A stretch of 37,167 nucleotides of DNA, from contig JAKEEU010000352.1 in the NCBI GenBank assembly GCA_022616415.1, positions 1 through 37,167 on the forward strand, read 5' to 3'. The position numbers and the translations under genes were made by a program. Below the pieces are notes generated by a model. That model had not been told where the DNA came from, searched no databases, and was given only the letters and a program-made list of their open reading frames with translations. This DNA is from Candidatus Zhuqueibacterota bacterium (GTDB lineage Bacteria > Zhuqueibacterota > Zhuqueibacteria > Zhuqueibacterales > Zhuqueibacteraceae). The number at the start of each line of letters is the position of its first letter. The stretch's first letter is position 1. This document shows, piece by piece, positions 7,750 through 16,942 of this stretch.

Positions 7750-10700
7750 ATGAAAAAGCGAATTATGCGGCTGGGAGTGCTGCTGATTTTTGCTTTCGCC
7801 TGCTCTCCTCTTTTTGCACAATTGCTGCAAATTCGCGCTTACAGCACAAGTGACGGCCTGCCACAAAGTGAAGTCATTGCCGTCCATCAAGATCGCACCG
7901 GCTATCTTTGGTTCGGCACCTACGAGAACGGCGTGGTTCGTTACGATGGCCGCAGCTTTCAGCGCATTACCGCGGGCAACGGTGTTTTGCACGGCGCCGT
8001 GCACGACATTTATCAGGATCGCCGCGGCGCGTTGTGGATCGGCGCCGACGAAGGCTTGGTTCGTCTCGTCTACAATCCGGAAACCGGCGATACGATGGTC
8101 AGCGTTTTTACCGAAGCGCATGGGCTGCCGGGCAATCGCGTGACGAGCATTCTCGAAGATGCGGAAGGCGCGCTGTGGCTCGGCACCAACGCCGGGGCCT
8201 GCCGGTTGGTGAATAACATTTTTATGATGAAGCGCACGCCGCGCGGCACTGAAAACAATTTTATTTTTGCCATGACGCAGACGCCGGGCGGCGAAGTTTG
8301 GATGAGCACGGCGGACGGCGTCAATATCTGGCGTGGCGACAGCGTGCGGACGCTCACCACGGCGGATGGCCTGGCGCACAATCGCGCGCGCGCCATTTTG
8401 TGTGATACCAGTGGTGTGATATGGATCGGCACGCAAGCAGGACTGACGCGCGTGCGTGGTCACAAGTTGCAAACATACGACGCGCAAGACGGTCTCGTTG
8501 ATACCGACGTTTTTGCGCTGGCGCAGGATCAACAAGGCCAACTGTGGATCGGCAGCCGCAGCGGCCTGTCGAAATTCGATCCCGCCTCAGCCGGTGACGC
8601 GGCAAAATTCTCCAATGGATTTTCACACCACCAGCGCTTTCGTCACTTTGATCGCCGCCACGGTTTGTCCATCGACCGTATCGCCGCGCTTTACGTTGAC
8701 TACGAAAACAATTTGTGGATTGGAACGTGGGGAGGCGGCGTCTGCAAGCTTTTCGGAACGTTTGTCGAAAATTACCTTCCGCGCAACGGCTTGCCGGCGG
8801 CGCCGGTTTATAGTCTTTTGGAAGACAGCCGGGGCCGCATTTGGATCGGCACCAACGGCGGTGGCCTGGCCGTCGTTGCCGGCGATTCAATGATCATCCG
8901 CGACACGCGCAACGGCCTTCCCAACAACGTCGTGCATGCGCTCGAGCGCGAGCGCTCCGGCGCCATTTGGATCGGCACACATGGCGGCGCGGTACGTATT
9001 CCTTCCGAAGATCTCGTCACCCGTCCGAAGACATGGCAAATTTTTGACAATGCCGCCGGTTTTCCAGCCGGACGGATCAACGATATCTATTGCGCTCCCA
9101 CCGGCGAAGTGTGGTTCGCCACCGGCACCGCCGGAGCGCTGTGTTATGTTGGCGGCACCTTCAAGAGTTTGACGGTCGAAAACGGCTTGCCGAGCAATAC
9201 CGTCAATTGCATTGCTCAAGATCGCCAAGGACGCTTGTGGATTGCGACCATCGCCGGCATGTTTATGCGGCACGGCAATGCGCAGAAAGTTTTTCGTCGT
9301 GAAGACGGTTTGCCGGCGGAAGATGTTTATTGTGTTTTTGAGGATGAAAGCGGCCGGCTTTGGTTCGGCACACGCCGAGGCGGGGTGGCGCTGTATGATC
9401 AAGAAAAATTTTATGCCTTAAGCACCGCCACCGGCTTGTCTGACGACGTGGTGTACTTCATCGCCGAGGATCGCCAACAACGCTTGTGGTTCGGCACCAA
9501 CGCCGGGATCGATTGCTTCGAGGCCGCGCGCTTGAGTGAATTTATGCAACATCAAGGCGCTGCCGATAACGAGGCTCGTGATAAAGCCGTGCCGCCGCAA
9601 AATGCGGCGGAGAAGATGGCGCCAATTTTTCATCTCAGCGCGGTACACGGCCTGGCGGATAACGAGTGCAACACTCGAGCCGCGTTGTGTGATCGCGACG
9701 GCAACCTGTGGTTCGGTACGGCGGGTGGGGCGACTAAATTTTATCCGGAGCTTTTGCCGTCAACAACGCCGCCTCGCGTTCATATCGAATCGATTGAAGT
9801 CGATGGGCGGAATTATAGCCGCCAAGATGCTCTGCAACTGCAAGCCCGCGCCAAAACCTCCCTCACCTTTCATTACCGCACTTTATCTTTTATTGACGAA
9901 AAACACGCCAGCTCGCAATATTATTTGGAGGGATTCGACAGTGATTGGATCGGTCCAACCGATGAAGATCAAGCGCGCTACACGAATTTGTCGCCGCGCG
10001 CGTATACGTTTCGTGTACGGGGCGCCAATGCGTTCGGCATTTCATCGGCTGAAACCGCGCAAGTGAAATTCGAAATCTTGCCGCCGTTTTATCGCCGGTG
10101 GTGGTTCATCATTAGCAGTTTGCTGATCGTCACCGGCCTGATTTACGGCAGCCATCGTTGGCGCGTTCGGCACGTCCACCGGCGCAACGTCGCGCTTGAA
10201 AAAGCCGTCGGTGAGAAAACCCGGCGTTTGCAAGAAACGTTGGATTTTGTTTCCAACATCAAAGATTCGCTGCCGGTCGGTTTGCTCGTCGTCGACGACA
10301 AACGGTTCGTCGTGGAGGCCAACCGCACCGGCGCCGAGCTGTTCGGCCACAGCTTGAAAGATTTGCTCGGGCACGAGCTGCACAATTTGTTCACCAGCGA
10401 AAAAATGACGCGCGACATGCTCTGGGCCGCGCTGCGTGAAGTCGTGCGCGACGGCGCGCTCAAGGCCAATGGCCGGCCGGAATCTATGGTCAGGCAAAGC
10501 GGAATTGAATTGGAAGGCTTACGGGGGGACGGGAAAAAGTTCCCTTGCCTCGTCCATGCTTGCAGCATTGAAAATGAGCGCGGTGAATTGCGCTACGTCA
10601 TCCTCACATGCGAAGACATCAGCGAATGGCGGCAGCTCGAGCAGCACTTGGTTGAAAATCAAAAACAATTGGCGCTCGTCGATCTGATGGCCGGCATGGG

Positions 10701-11406
10701 CGACATTTTGAACAACAAACTCGCCGGTATTCAAGGCTATCTTGATTTGCTGAAGAGCGCTCTTACCGTGGGCGTGGCGCGCCGGCAAGACTCCGGGCAA
10801 AACGCGCCGGTGAATCCAGTGGAAGTGGTGAATTGGGCGCAAAACTCGGCCGGCGAAATGAACGCGATCTTGCGCCAGCTCATCGAATTTGGCGCCTATT
10901 TGGCCCAGGCGCCGGCCGTGCCTTTGGATTTGCGTGAAATTTTGCAAGCTCTACAGCGCCGCTGGAGCAAAATTCTGAGTCTCAAGCTTCCGGAGATGCC
11001 CGCGTGCATTCTCGTCAAGGCTATTCCCAAAATCAAAGCCGGTTTGGACGAAGCCATCCGCAATTCGCGCGAAGCCGAAGCTACCGAAGTTGTGGTACAC
11101 ATCGAAACGCTGGCTGAACAATCGCGTGTTCGCCTGGTGTTGACTGACAATGGCCGCGGCGTCAGTCCCGAGCTGGTCAGCAAAGTTTTTCTGCCGTTCT
11201 TCAAAACCAAAGCCACTTCTCATTCGGGCCTTGGATTGTGGAAACTCCGCCAGATCGTTCAGCAAAGCGGCGGCGTGGTCGAAATCAACTTTGTTCCGAG
11301 GGGTGGCACCCAGCTCGTGGTGACGCTGCCGATGTGTACGGAAGATCAATTTGCTGCGCCGTCGAACGAACAGTTCACGGCTTTGGCGGAAAATGGCACG
11401 CAGTAA
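7750..11406 (+). CDS. double-propeller sensor kinase-like protein lacking the phospho-His
   Basis: 1218 residues from ATG 7750 (ATG 7738 is in frame). A signal peptide (MKKRIMRLGVLLIFAF...LFAQ) precedes 14 regulator-propeller repeats of the pattern DGLPxxxVxxixqDrxGxlWiGTxxG, enough for two seven-bladed propellers. A Y_Y_Y domain follows (FHYRTLSFIDEKHASSQYYLEGFDSDW), then a membrane helix (WWFIISSLLIVTGLIYG), a coiled coil, a PAS domain (about 835-950) and a kinase core. The ATP-binding boxes are intact (RNSREAEA; DNGRGVS; FFKTKATSHSGLGLWKL), but the H-box reads GMGDILNNKL: Asp985 stands where AHDFNN-type kinases have His. No receiver or DNA-binding domain follows, unlike classical HTCS proteins. 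It is therefore probably a sensor that binds ATP but cannot autophosphorylate on His in the usual place. Confidence 0.9.
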   Translation: MKKRIMRLGVLLIFAFACSPLFAQLLQIRAYSTSDGLPQSEVIAVHQDRTGYLWFGTYENGVVRYDGRSFQRITAGNGVLHGAVHDIYQDRRGALWIGADEGLVRLVYNPETGDTMVSVFTEAHGLPGNRVTSILEDAEGALWLGTNAGACRLVNNIFMMKRTPRGTENNFIFAMTQTPGGEVWMSTADGVNIWRGDSVRTLTTADGLAHNRARAILCDTSGVIWIGTQAGLTRVRGHKLQTYDAQDGLVDTDVFALAQDQQGQLWIGSRSGLSKFDPASAGDAAKFSNGFSHHQRFRHFDRRHGLSIDRIAALYVDYENNLWIGTWGGGVCKLFGTFVENYLPRNGLPAAPVYSLLEDSRGRIWIGTNGGGLAVVAGDSMIIRDTRNGLPNNVVHALERERSGAIWIGTHGGAVRIPSEDLVTRPKTWQIFDNAAGFPAGRINDIYCAPTGEVWFATGTAGALCYVGGTFKSLTVENGLPSNTVNCIAQDRQGRLWIATIAGMFMRHGNAQKVFRREDGLPAEDVYCVFEDESGRLWFGTRRGGVALYDQEKFYALSTATGLSDDVVYFIAEDRQQRLWFGTNAGIDCFEAARLSEFMQHQGAADNEARDKAVPPQNAAEKMAPIFHLSAVHGLADNECNTRAALCDRDGNLWFGTAGGATKFYPELLPSTTPPRVHIESIEVDGRNYSRQDALQLQARAKTSLTFHYRTLSFIDEKHASSQYYLEGFDSDWIGPTDEDQARYTNLSPRAYTFRVRGANAFGISSAETAQVKFEILPPFYRRWWFIISSLLIVTGLIYGSHRWRVRHVHRRNVALEKAVGEKTRRLQETLDFVSNIKDSLPVGLLVVDDKRFVVEANRTGAELFGHSLKDLLGHELHNLFTSEKMTRDMLWAALREVVRDGALKANGRPESMVRQSGIELEGLRGDGKKFPCLVHACSIENERGELRYVILTCEDISEWRQLEQHLVENQKQLALVDLMAGMGDILNNKLAGIQGYLDLLKSALTVGVARRQDSGQNAPVNPVEVVNWAQNSAGEMNAILRQLIEFGAYLAQAPAVPLDLREILQALQRRWSKILSLKLPEMPACILVKAIPKIKAGLDEAIRNSREAEATEVVVHIETLAEQSRVRLVLTDNGRGVSPELVSKVFLPFFKTKATSHSGLGLWKLRQIVQQSGGVVEINFVPRGGTQLVVTLPMCTEDQFAAPSNEQFTALAENGTQ

Positions 11407-11421
11407 AAATGGCTATAAAAT

Positions 11422-11457
11422 GGAAAAGGCAATCCGCTGGCACGGATCGCCTTTTCC
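11422..11457 (+). terminator. rho-independent-like terminator after the propeller sensor gene
   Basis: GGAAAAGGCaATCCG (11422-11436) pairs with CGGATcGCCTTTTCC (11443-11457) around CTGGCA with one mismatch. It starts 15 bases after the stop. The T run lies inside the 3' arm rather than after it. Confidence 0.65.
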
Positions 11458-11810
11458 TTAGGTCACGCGGGAGGTTCTTTATTTTCATTCACCCATAAGC
11501 GGGTGAATTTGATGACACCTTTTTGTCTTCCTTAAAGTACAATTCCTGGATAAAAGCAGCCAATACAGATGTTATATTAAAAAATTATTAAGACCCACAC
11601 TTTCCGAGCTGTTGGCCGCCTTTATCCAGTGGAGAACTGCCAAAAGAACTTATACACTTACCACGCTCGCCCAACCTCACGCCATTTTTATCTTGTACAA
11701 CATCTGCTGATGATATATTAGACAGCATTTTTTGAAAAAAGTTGCATGCAATTTTAAAAAAATAAAAATTTTTTTGCCCTGCTTAATTTGCCCACTATCG
11801 TGTTTTTCAT

Positions 11811-11838
11811 TTGCGTTCCAACCCAAATTTTCTATATT
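11811..11838 (+). promoter_or_regulatory. sigma70-like promoter of the GGCT-like gene
   Basis: TTGCGT at 11811-11816, a 16-base spacer and TATATT at 11833-11838; transcription would start near 11845 inside the palindrome at 11843-11854. The remaining 11458-11810 stretch is AT-rich and I see no gene in it. Confidence 0.45.
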
Positions 11839-11842
11839 AAAA

Positions 11843-11854
11843 TAACGATCGTTA
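11843..11854. promoter_or_regulatory. perfect palindrome TAACGATCGTTA, possible operator
   Basis: A perfect 12-base palindrome placed over the expected transcription start and 31 bases before the ATG at 11885. That is the usual position for a repressor site; the cognate regulator is not in the window as far as can be seen. Confidence 0.4.
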
Positions 11855-11884
11855 AATCTCGGCAACAAGATATGGTAATGGTGA

Positions 11885-12370
11885 ATGGATGCCTTCGAAC
11901 CCCACAACTTGCTGTTCGTTTATGGCGCGCTCATGCGCGGCATGGAACGCGCGCGCTTTCTGTCGAACGAAAAGACCAGATTCGTATGTCCGGCGACGGC
12001 CAATGGCGTGTTGTACGCCATTGGGGGCTTTCCCGGTTTGGTGGTTTATCCTCCAGCGGTTGATTCATCTGCAAGCATTCGTGTTGAAGATGGCGGCTCG
12101 CGGCCACGCTTGCCCACAACTGCCTCCGTGCTGGAACCGCCGCACGAAAATGTACGGCGTGTTCACGGCGAGCTATTCGAAATTTTTGATCCTTTAACAT
12201 TTTTCAACACGCTCGATGTCATTGAAGGCTATTGGTCGGATCAAATCGAGCGCAGCCTGTTTGTGCGTAAGTTAATTCCGGTTGAGACCGAGAGCGGCAC
12301 CACGACGGCGTGGGCGTATATCCTGAATCTTCCCAACAATGGCGCCTCGCGTTTTGACCCTGACGAGTGA
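11885..12370 (+). CDS. gamma-glutamylcyclotransferase/AIG2-like protein
   Basis: 161 residues. The N-terminal FVYGALMRGMER matches the YGSL/YGTL substrate-binding loop (Tyr13-Gly-Ala-Leu16), and the end of the domain has VHGELFEIFD and TLDVIEGYW with candidate catalytic Glu. Proteins of this fold turn gamma-glutamyl peptides into 5-oxoproline and a free amino acid or amine (family knowledge); this exact substrate cannot be read from the sequence. An internal segment (residues about 57-85, SSASIRVEDGGSRPRLPTTA) is an insertion compared with short family members. It stands alone between two signalling genes, with its own promoter and operator-like palindrome. Confidence 0.8.
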   Translation: MDAFEPHNLLFVYGALMRGMERARFLSNEKTRFVCPATANGVLYAIGGFPGLVVYPPAVDSSASIRVEDGGSRPRLPTTASVLEPPHENVRRVHGELFEIFDPLTFFNTLDVIEGYWSDQIERSLFVRKLIPVETESGTTTAWAYILNLPNNGASRFDPDE

Positions 12371-12374
12371 GATA

Positions 12375-12450
12375 AGCGAAGCCGGACTCGTGCACGAGGA
12401 TGCTTCAAGTTTTATAGAATTCAGCAGCACAAGTCCAGCTTCGCTTTTTT
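12375..12450 (+). terminator. terminator hairpin with a long loop
   Basis: AAGCGAAGCCGGACT (12375-12389) pairs, with small mismatches, with AGTCCAGCTTCGCTT (12432-12446), followed by a T run to 12450. It starts five bases after the stop. The loop of about 43 bases holds CGTGCACG. Confidence 0.6.
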
Positions 12451-12601
12451 ATTTATGCTTGATAGATTGACCGAAATTTTGTATTTTAGTTTCGTAACCC
12501 GTTATTGAGTTGAGCAATTATAGAATTCGTCGCGTTGGCGCTCCGGTTTTTATCTTATTTGGATTTTCGTTGCAAGTCTGACACAATGATCTTTGGCGAT
12601 C

Positions 12602-15600
12602 ATGTTTGATAGGATCATCTTGAGTGGTAATGCCGACTTTGCTCTTGATGCAGCGGGGTCAGCCACTATTCTCAGCATTGTTGCATTCCTCACCATATTT
12701 GCCGCCGGGCTTGCCGAGCGTGCTTATCGCATGCAAAGCCTTGGCGTTTTTGCCGGCCTTGCCAACGCGATGCTGTTCGCAACGATTTTTGTGCTGGCGA
12801 CGATCGGGCACAGCTTGCTCGGCTTGGGCTGGATGAAGAAATTGGCGAGCGGCGAGCTGTTTTTTTACATCTTTAGTCTCGGCTTCAGCGGAATATGGCT
12901 TGGCGCCGCGCTTTCATCTTCGCGCCTCAACCAGCCGCCGCAAGCACGCCGCGTTTTCATGCGCTGGCAAATTGCCTTTTTGAGTTTGTTGGCCGTCGTT
13001 TTTGCCTGCGGCGCCGGTGAAGGGTATGGCTTTTTTCATCTCGCGCTCAACGCTGCGTTGCGCCAAATTTTTGTCGGCATCGTCGCGGGCATTTTTATTA
13101 TTGCAACGGGCATTGCCATTTATCGGCTGTGGCGCGAGCGTGTGGCCTTGTGGTTCTGGCTGGCGCTCGCCTCGCTCGTGCTCGCCAGCGCTCTTTCGTT
13201 GTTCCATTTTCTCCCCCAAGCGCCGCTGCTGGCTTACGCCAATTTTGGCCTCGCGGCTTTTTTAAGCATCTGCGGCCTGTTTGCCGATCACGTGCGCTTC
13301 CTCCGTCTCGAATCCGAGTTGCGCACGGGGTTTATGGAAAATGCCCTCAAGCTCGAAGAAGAAAATCGCCGGCAGGCCGCCATTGTGGAATTGAATCGCG
13401 AGGCCGTGGTGCATTTCGACCGTGACGAGCGCATCGTTTATGCCAATCGCAATTTTTTACAGTTCGTTTCTGCCGTAACCTCGCCTGTCTCGTCTGCGCC
13501 GCCGGTTTCTTCAGAGAAAAACCAATCTGGTAAAGCCGCGATCCCGATGGCTTCGTCTGCTGCAACCATTGAAGCAAACTCGCCAGCTTCTCAACTCACC
13601 GACAAAAAACTTTCTGCGCTGTTGCCGCGTGAATTGTACCAAAAGTTGTCTCCCTCAATACAGGAAGTCAGGCTCGACCGGACCTCCCTGATGGAAATTC
13701 GCCACCTCGATGCCGGTGGAGAAAAGCTGCTCCAAATTTTTGCCGCGCCGTTGCGCGATAATAATGACAAAATCTATTCGACGCATCTGAGTCTGCTCGA
13801 CATCACCGCACGGCATTGGTCGGCGCGTTCATTGGAAAGCGCCGCTGCCGAAAAAGCCAAAGAGCTGCGGATTTTTCAGCAGGGTGTCGAGAATGCGAAC
13901 GACAGCGTCGTCGTGACCGGCACCGACAACAAAATTCTTTATGTCAACGAAGCCTTCGAGCGGACTACCGGATTTGCGCGCAGTGAAATCCTCGGGCGCA
14001 CGCCGCAAGCGTATCATCTCGACAGCGAGGCCGGCCGGCTGGCGGAAATCAATCGCCGCCTTCTCCAGCACAAATCCTGGCGCGGAGAAATGGCCGGCCG
14101 CCGCAAAGATGGCAGCCGGTTTACCGGCGATCTTTCCGTCAGCTTGGTGGCAGACGAAGAAGAAAAAATTATCCGCTATCTCTGGATCGAGCGGGATGTG
14201 ACTTCCTACAAAGAGCTTGAAGTCAGATCACAGAAGTATGCCGAAGAATTAGCCCGGAAAACGACGGAAATCGCGCACGTCAAACAATCGCAAGCTTCGT
14301 TGCAAGAACACACCGGCGAGCTGCAACAACGCGTCGACCAGCTCGCTAAGCTCATGGAGATCGGCGAAGATATTCGCCTCAACGTTGGCTTGGACATGAT
14401 CATGACTCGCATCAGCGAAGCGGTTGCCGCGCTTGGCTGGCAACGGGTTTTAATTTTCCAGCGCCAAGAGCAGGAAATTTTTGCATTGGTGGCGAACAAA
14501 GGTTTTGCGAATCGGGCCGTTGCGGCGCTGCGCCAGGTGCGGCAATTACCTTATGCGGAATTTGCACCTTATTTGCTCGAACGCTTTAGCCGCAGCCAAT
14601 CTTTCTTTATCGACTCTCGACAATTGACCGGAACGAAACGGCTGGCCTTCCTTCCGGCCAATCTTGAGGCCGCATCAAACGGCGATTGGCGGAGCAATGA
14701 CGCGCTTTTGGTTCCGATCCGCTCCCGCGAACAAATCGTCGGCCTTATCGTCGCCGCGAGTCCATCAGATGGCCGCCATCCGGATTTGCAGCGCGTTCGC
14801 GATCTCGAGTTGTTGGCGGATGACGCTGCCATCGCCATCGAGAACACCCGATTGCTGGCGCTCCATCAACGCAACGAACGCCAGGCGCGCGTTTTGGCGG
14901 ATCTCGGCCAAGTCTTTCGAGTTGCCGGCGCCGTCGAGCAAGTGATGATCGATATAGCGGGCATTGGCACGGGAGCTTTCGCATGTCCGTGCTTAGTGGT
15001 TTTGCTGCCGGCAAGAGAGCGCGGTTGGCTCGGTGCCTTCGGCACAACCACTGCGAGAAACGGGCGCTCGCAAGGCCGTTTATTGGAAGAAGCAGAGCTT
15101 TCGACTACGTGGCTGGCGCAAGTGGCAGACGCCGTTGCAACCATGGACATCGCCAATCTCGAACTGAACAGCGGTGATTCTTTGCCGCCGTTCATTAAAG
15201 ACGCCATCAAAGTTAAATCACCCGGAGCCGCTGCAACCGCAACAAATAAATTAGGAATGGCGCACGTCATTGCCTTGCGCTCGCGCGGGCGAAATCTCGG
15301 ATACATGACCTATCTCACGCCGGCGGATGATTCCGCTCCGGCTTTTGCACATGCTCACGATCTCGCCTTTGCTGCGGACATTGCGGATCGCGCCGCGCTG
15401 GCGATTGAGAACGCGCGCCTGTTCCACGAGACCGATGAGAAGGCCATGGCCCTGGAACGCGCCAACCAATTTATCTCGGAATTTCTCGCCAGCGTTTCAC
15501 ACGAGCTGCGCACGCCGATGCACTCGATTTTGCAATTTTCCGAAATTCTTTTGAGCGAAGCGCCCGGCGCGCTCAACCCCGCACAAAAGCGCCAGCTCGA

Positions 15601-16654
15601 GGTGGTGCAGCGCAGCGGCAAGAATCTGCTTGTTCTGCTCAATGATATTTTAGATCTCAGCAAAATCGAAGCCGGAAAAATGGAGGCCATCATCGAGGAA
15701 TTTGCTCCGGCGCAGGCCATTCGCGAAGCCGCGGATTCGATCCGGCCGCTGTGTGAGAAAAAATCTCTGGCGTTGCGCGTGCGCCTCGACGAAAACCTTC
15801 CCGAGCAGTTCCGCAGTGATCGCAGCATTCTGTCGCGCGTGTTGACCAACCTCTTGGGCAACGCCGTGAAATTTACCGAAAAGGGCGAAATCGAGGTTTG
15901 GGCGCGCAAACGTGATCGCACGCTTGTGTTTTCGGTGCGTGATACCGGCCTCGGCATTCCGGCGTCGCGACAAAAAGAAATTTTCGAGCCGTTCCGGCAA
16001 CTGGAAAATTCTGAAACGCGCCGGCACGGCGGCACCGGCCTCGGCCTTGCCATCTCGAAAAAAATGCTCGCCATACTCCACGGCAAGATAACAATCGAGA
16101 GCGAGGCGGGCAAAGGCGCGAAGTTCATCGTGCATATTCCGGAATCGACTTTGCCGGCCCGCGCCCCTGGCCGAGACGGCCGCCTCCGCCGCGAACAAAA
16201 GGGCAAAAAAGCGACAGGCAAAGCAGCTCCGGCCAAAAAGGAAAAGTCGGGTTTGCGTTTTTCTTTGGTCAATCGCGCCAAATCGCCGCGCATTCTCGTG
16301 GTTGAAGACGACGAGAGCACGCGCTATGCGATGCAATTCATTTTGGAGAACGCCGGCTATAAAGTGGATTTTGCCGAAGGCGGCGAGAAAGCCTTGCTGG
16401 CCGCGCAGCACCAACGCCCCGATCTCATTCTTATGGATATCATGATGCCGAACCTAGACGGCTATCAAGTGGCGCGCATGCTCAAAGCCCAAAAACAGCT
16501 CGCGCACATTCCGGTGATCGCCTTGACCGCCCGCGCCATGAAAGGCGACCGTGAGAAAGCTCTCGACGCCGGCTGCAACGATTACCTCACCAAGCCGTTC
16601 GAGAGCAAGGACATTCTCGGCATGCTGGAAAAATGGCTGGGCAACGGCGCGTAA
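12602..16654 (+). CDS. hybrid histidine kinase (7TM-PAS-PAS-GAF-GAF-HisKA-HATPase-REC)
   Basis: 1350 residues from ATG 12602 (a TTG at 12593 is less likely). Order: about seven membrane helices (residues 15-235), a coiled coil, PAS 1 (about 255-410, with a Ser/Pro-rich insert), PAS 2 (about 425-545), a coiled coil, two GAF-like domains (about 585-755 and 760-935), HisKA with His967 in SVSHELRTPMHS, HATPase (LLGNAVKFTEKG; DTGLGIP; HGGTGLGLAISKK), an Ala/Lys-rich linker and a receiver with Asp1279 (LILMDIMMPNLDGY) and Lys in YLTKPF. All catalytic residues are present, so it should autophosphorylate and pass phosphate to its own receiver. The genes after it encode a DHp-only protein and an NtrC-type activator, which suggests a relay. 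Confidence 0.93.
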   Translation: MFDRIILSGNADFALDAAGSATILSIVAFLTIFAAGLAERAYRMQSLGVFAGLANAMLFATIFVLATIGHSLLGLGWMKKLASGELFFYIFSLGFSGIWLGAALSSSRLNQPPQARRVFMRWQIAFLSLLAVVFACGAGEGYGFFHLALNAALRQIFVGIVAGIFIIATGIAIYRLWRERVALWFWLALASLVLASALSLFHFLPQAPLLAYANFGLAAFLSICGLFADHVRFLRLESELRTGFMENALKLEEENRRQAAIVELNREAVVHFDRDERIVYANRNFLQFVSAVTSPVSSAPPVSSEKNQSGKAAIPMASSAATIEANSPASQLTDKKLSALLPRELYQKLSPSIQEVRLDRTSLMEIRHLDAGGEKLLQIFAAPLRDNNDKIYSTHLSLLDITARHWSARSLESAAAEKAKELRIFQQGVENANDSVVVTGTDNKILYVNEAFERTTGFARSEILGRTPQAYHLDSEAGRLAEINRRLLQHKSWRGEMAGRRKDGSRFTGDLSVSLVADEEEKIIRYLWIERDVTSYKELEVRSQKYAEELARKTTEIAHVKQSQASLQEHTGELQQRVDQLAKLMEIGEDIRLNVGLDMIMTRISEAVAALGWQRVLIFQRQEQEIFALVANKGFANRAVAALRQVRQLPYAEFAPYLLERFSRSQSFFIDSRQLTGTKRLAFLPANLEAASNGDWRSNDALLVPIRSREQIVGLIVAASPSDGRHPDLQRVRDLELLADDAAIAIENTRLLALHQRNERQARVLADLGQVFRVAGAVEQVMIDIAGIGTGAFACPCLVVLLPARERGWLGAFGTTTARNGRSQGRLLEEAELSTTWLAQVADAVATMDIANLELNSGDSLPPFIKDAIKVKSPGAAATATNKLGMAHVIALRSRGRNLGYMTYLTPADDSAPAFAHAHDLAFAADIADRAALAIENARLFHETDEKAMALERANQFISEFLASVSHELRTPMHSILQFSEILLSEAPGALNPAQKRQLEVVQRSGKNLLVLLNDILDLSKIEAGKMEAIIEEFAPAQAIREAADSIRPLCEKKSLALRVRLDENLPEQFRSDRSILSRVLTNLLGNAVKFTEKGEIEVWARKRDRTLVFSVRDTGLGIPASRQKEIFEPFRQLENSETRRHGGTGLGLAISKKMLAILHGKITIESEAGKGAKFIVHIPESTLPARAPGRDGRLRREQKGKKATGKAAPAKKEKSGLRFSLVNRAKSPRILVVEDDESTRYAMQFILENAGYKVDFAEGGEKALLAAQHQRPDLILMDIMMPNLDGYQVARMLKAQKQLAHIPVIALTARAMKGDREKALDAGCNDYLTKPFESKDILGMLEKWLGNGA

Positions 16655-16657
16655 CCC

Positions 16658-16669
16658 CTGCGGGCGCAG
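16658..16669. repeat. CTGCGGGCGCAG palindrome after stop codon
   Basis: This palindrome lies three bases after the stop of the hybrid kinase. A sister copy, CTACGGGCGTAG, is at 23957-23968, eight bases after another stop. The A-T pair there is a G-C pair here, as expected when a stem is conserved. Confidence 0.4.
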
Positions 16670-16808
16670 CCAGTCCGTCTGGCAAGGCGCAAAACTCATT
16701 TTTAGAGTATGTCTTGCTTTGTGTCGAAGAAATCATTATGTTTAGTAGTAAGGAGCAAACTCGTTTAAGCAAAGTGATTTATGAAACAAAAATCGAGGGG
16801 AGGCAACT

Positions 16809-16936
16809 ATGGAAACTCGGAAACCCGCTCTTAAAATTGATAAAGAACAGTTTTTGATCAGGACGATTTTCTGGATTGGGCGATGTGCTATCGCCAGTAT
16901 TTCAAAGTTGGCCAATCACAACTGAGAATTGAATAA
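16809..16936 (+). pseudogene. short gene split by a homopolymer frameshift
   Basis: A strong ribosome-binding site (GGGAGG at about 16799-16804) precedes ATG 16809, which reads METRKPALKIDKEQF. After the T5 run at 16851-16855 the coding-like sequence continues in another frame as DQDDFLDWAMCYRQYFKVG and ends at TAA 16934-16936. One extra T would join both into a 42-43 residue protein. In its own frame the ORF ends after 38 residues with unconvincing sequence. It may be a decayed gene, a sequencing error or a programmed shift. No family is recognised. Confidence 0.4.
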
Positions 16937-16942
16937 TCACAT

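Noticed and set aside
12593..12601. TTG start for the hybrid kinase
   Set aside because: ATG 12602 is only nine bases on and gives the same membrane topology; no evidence favours TTG.
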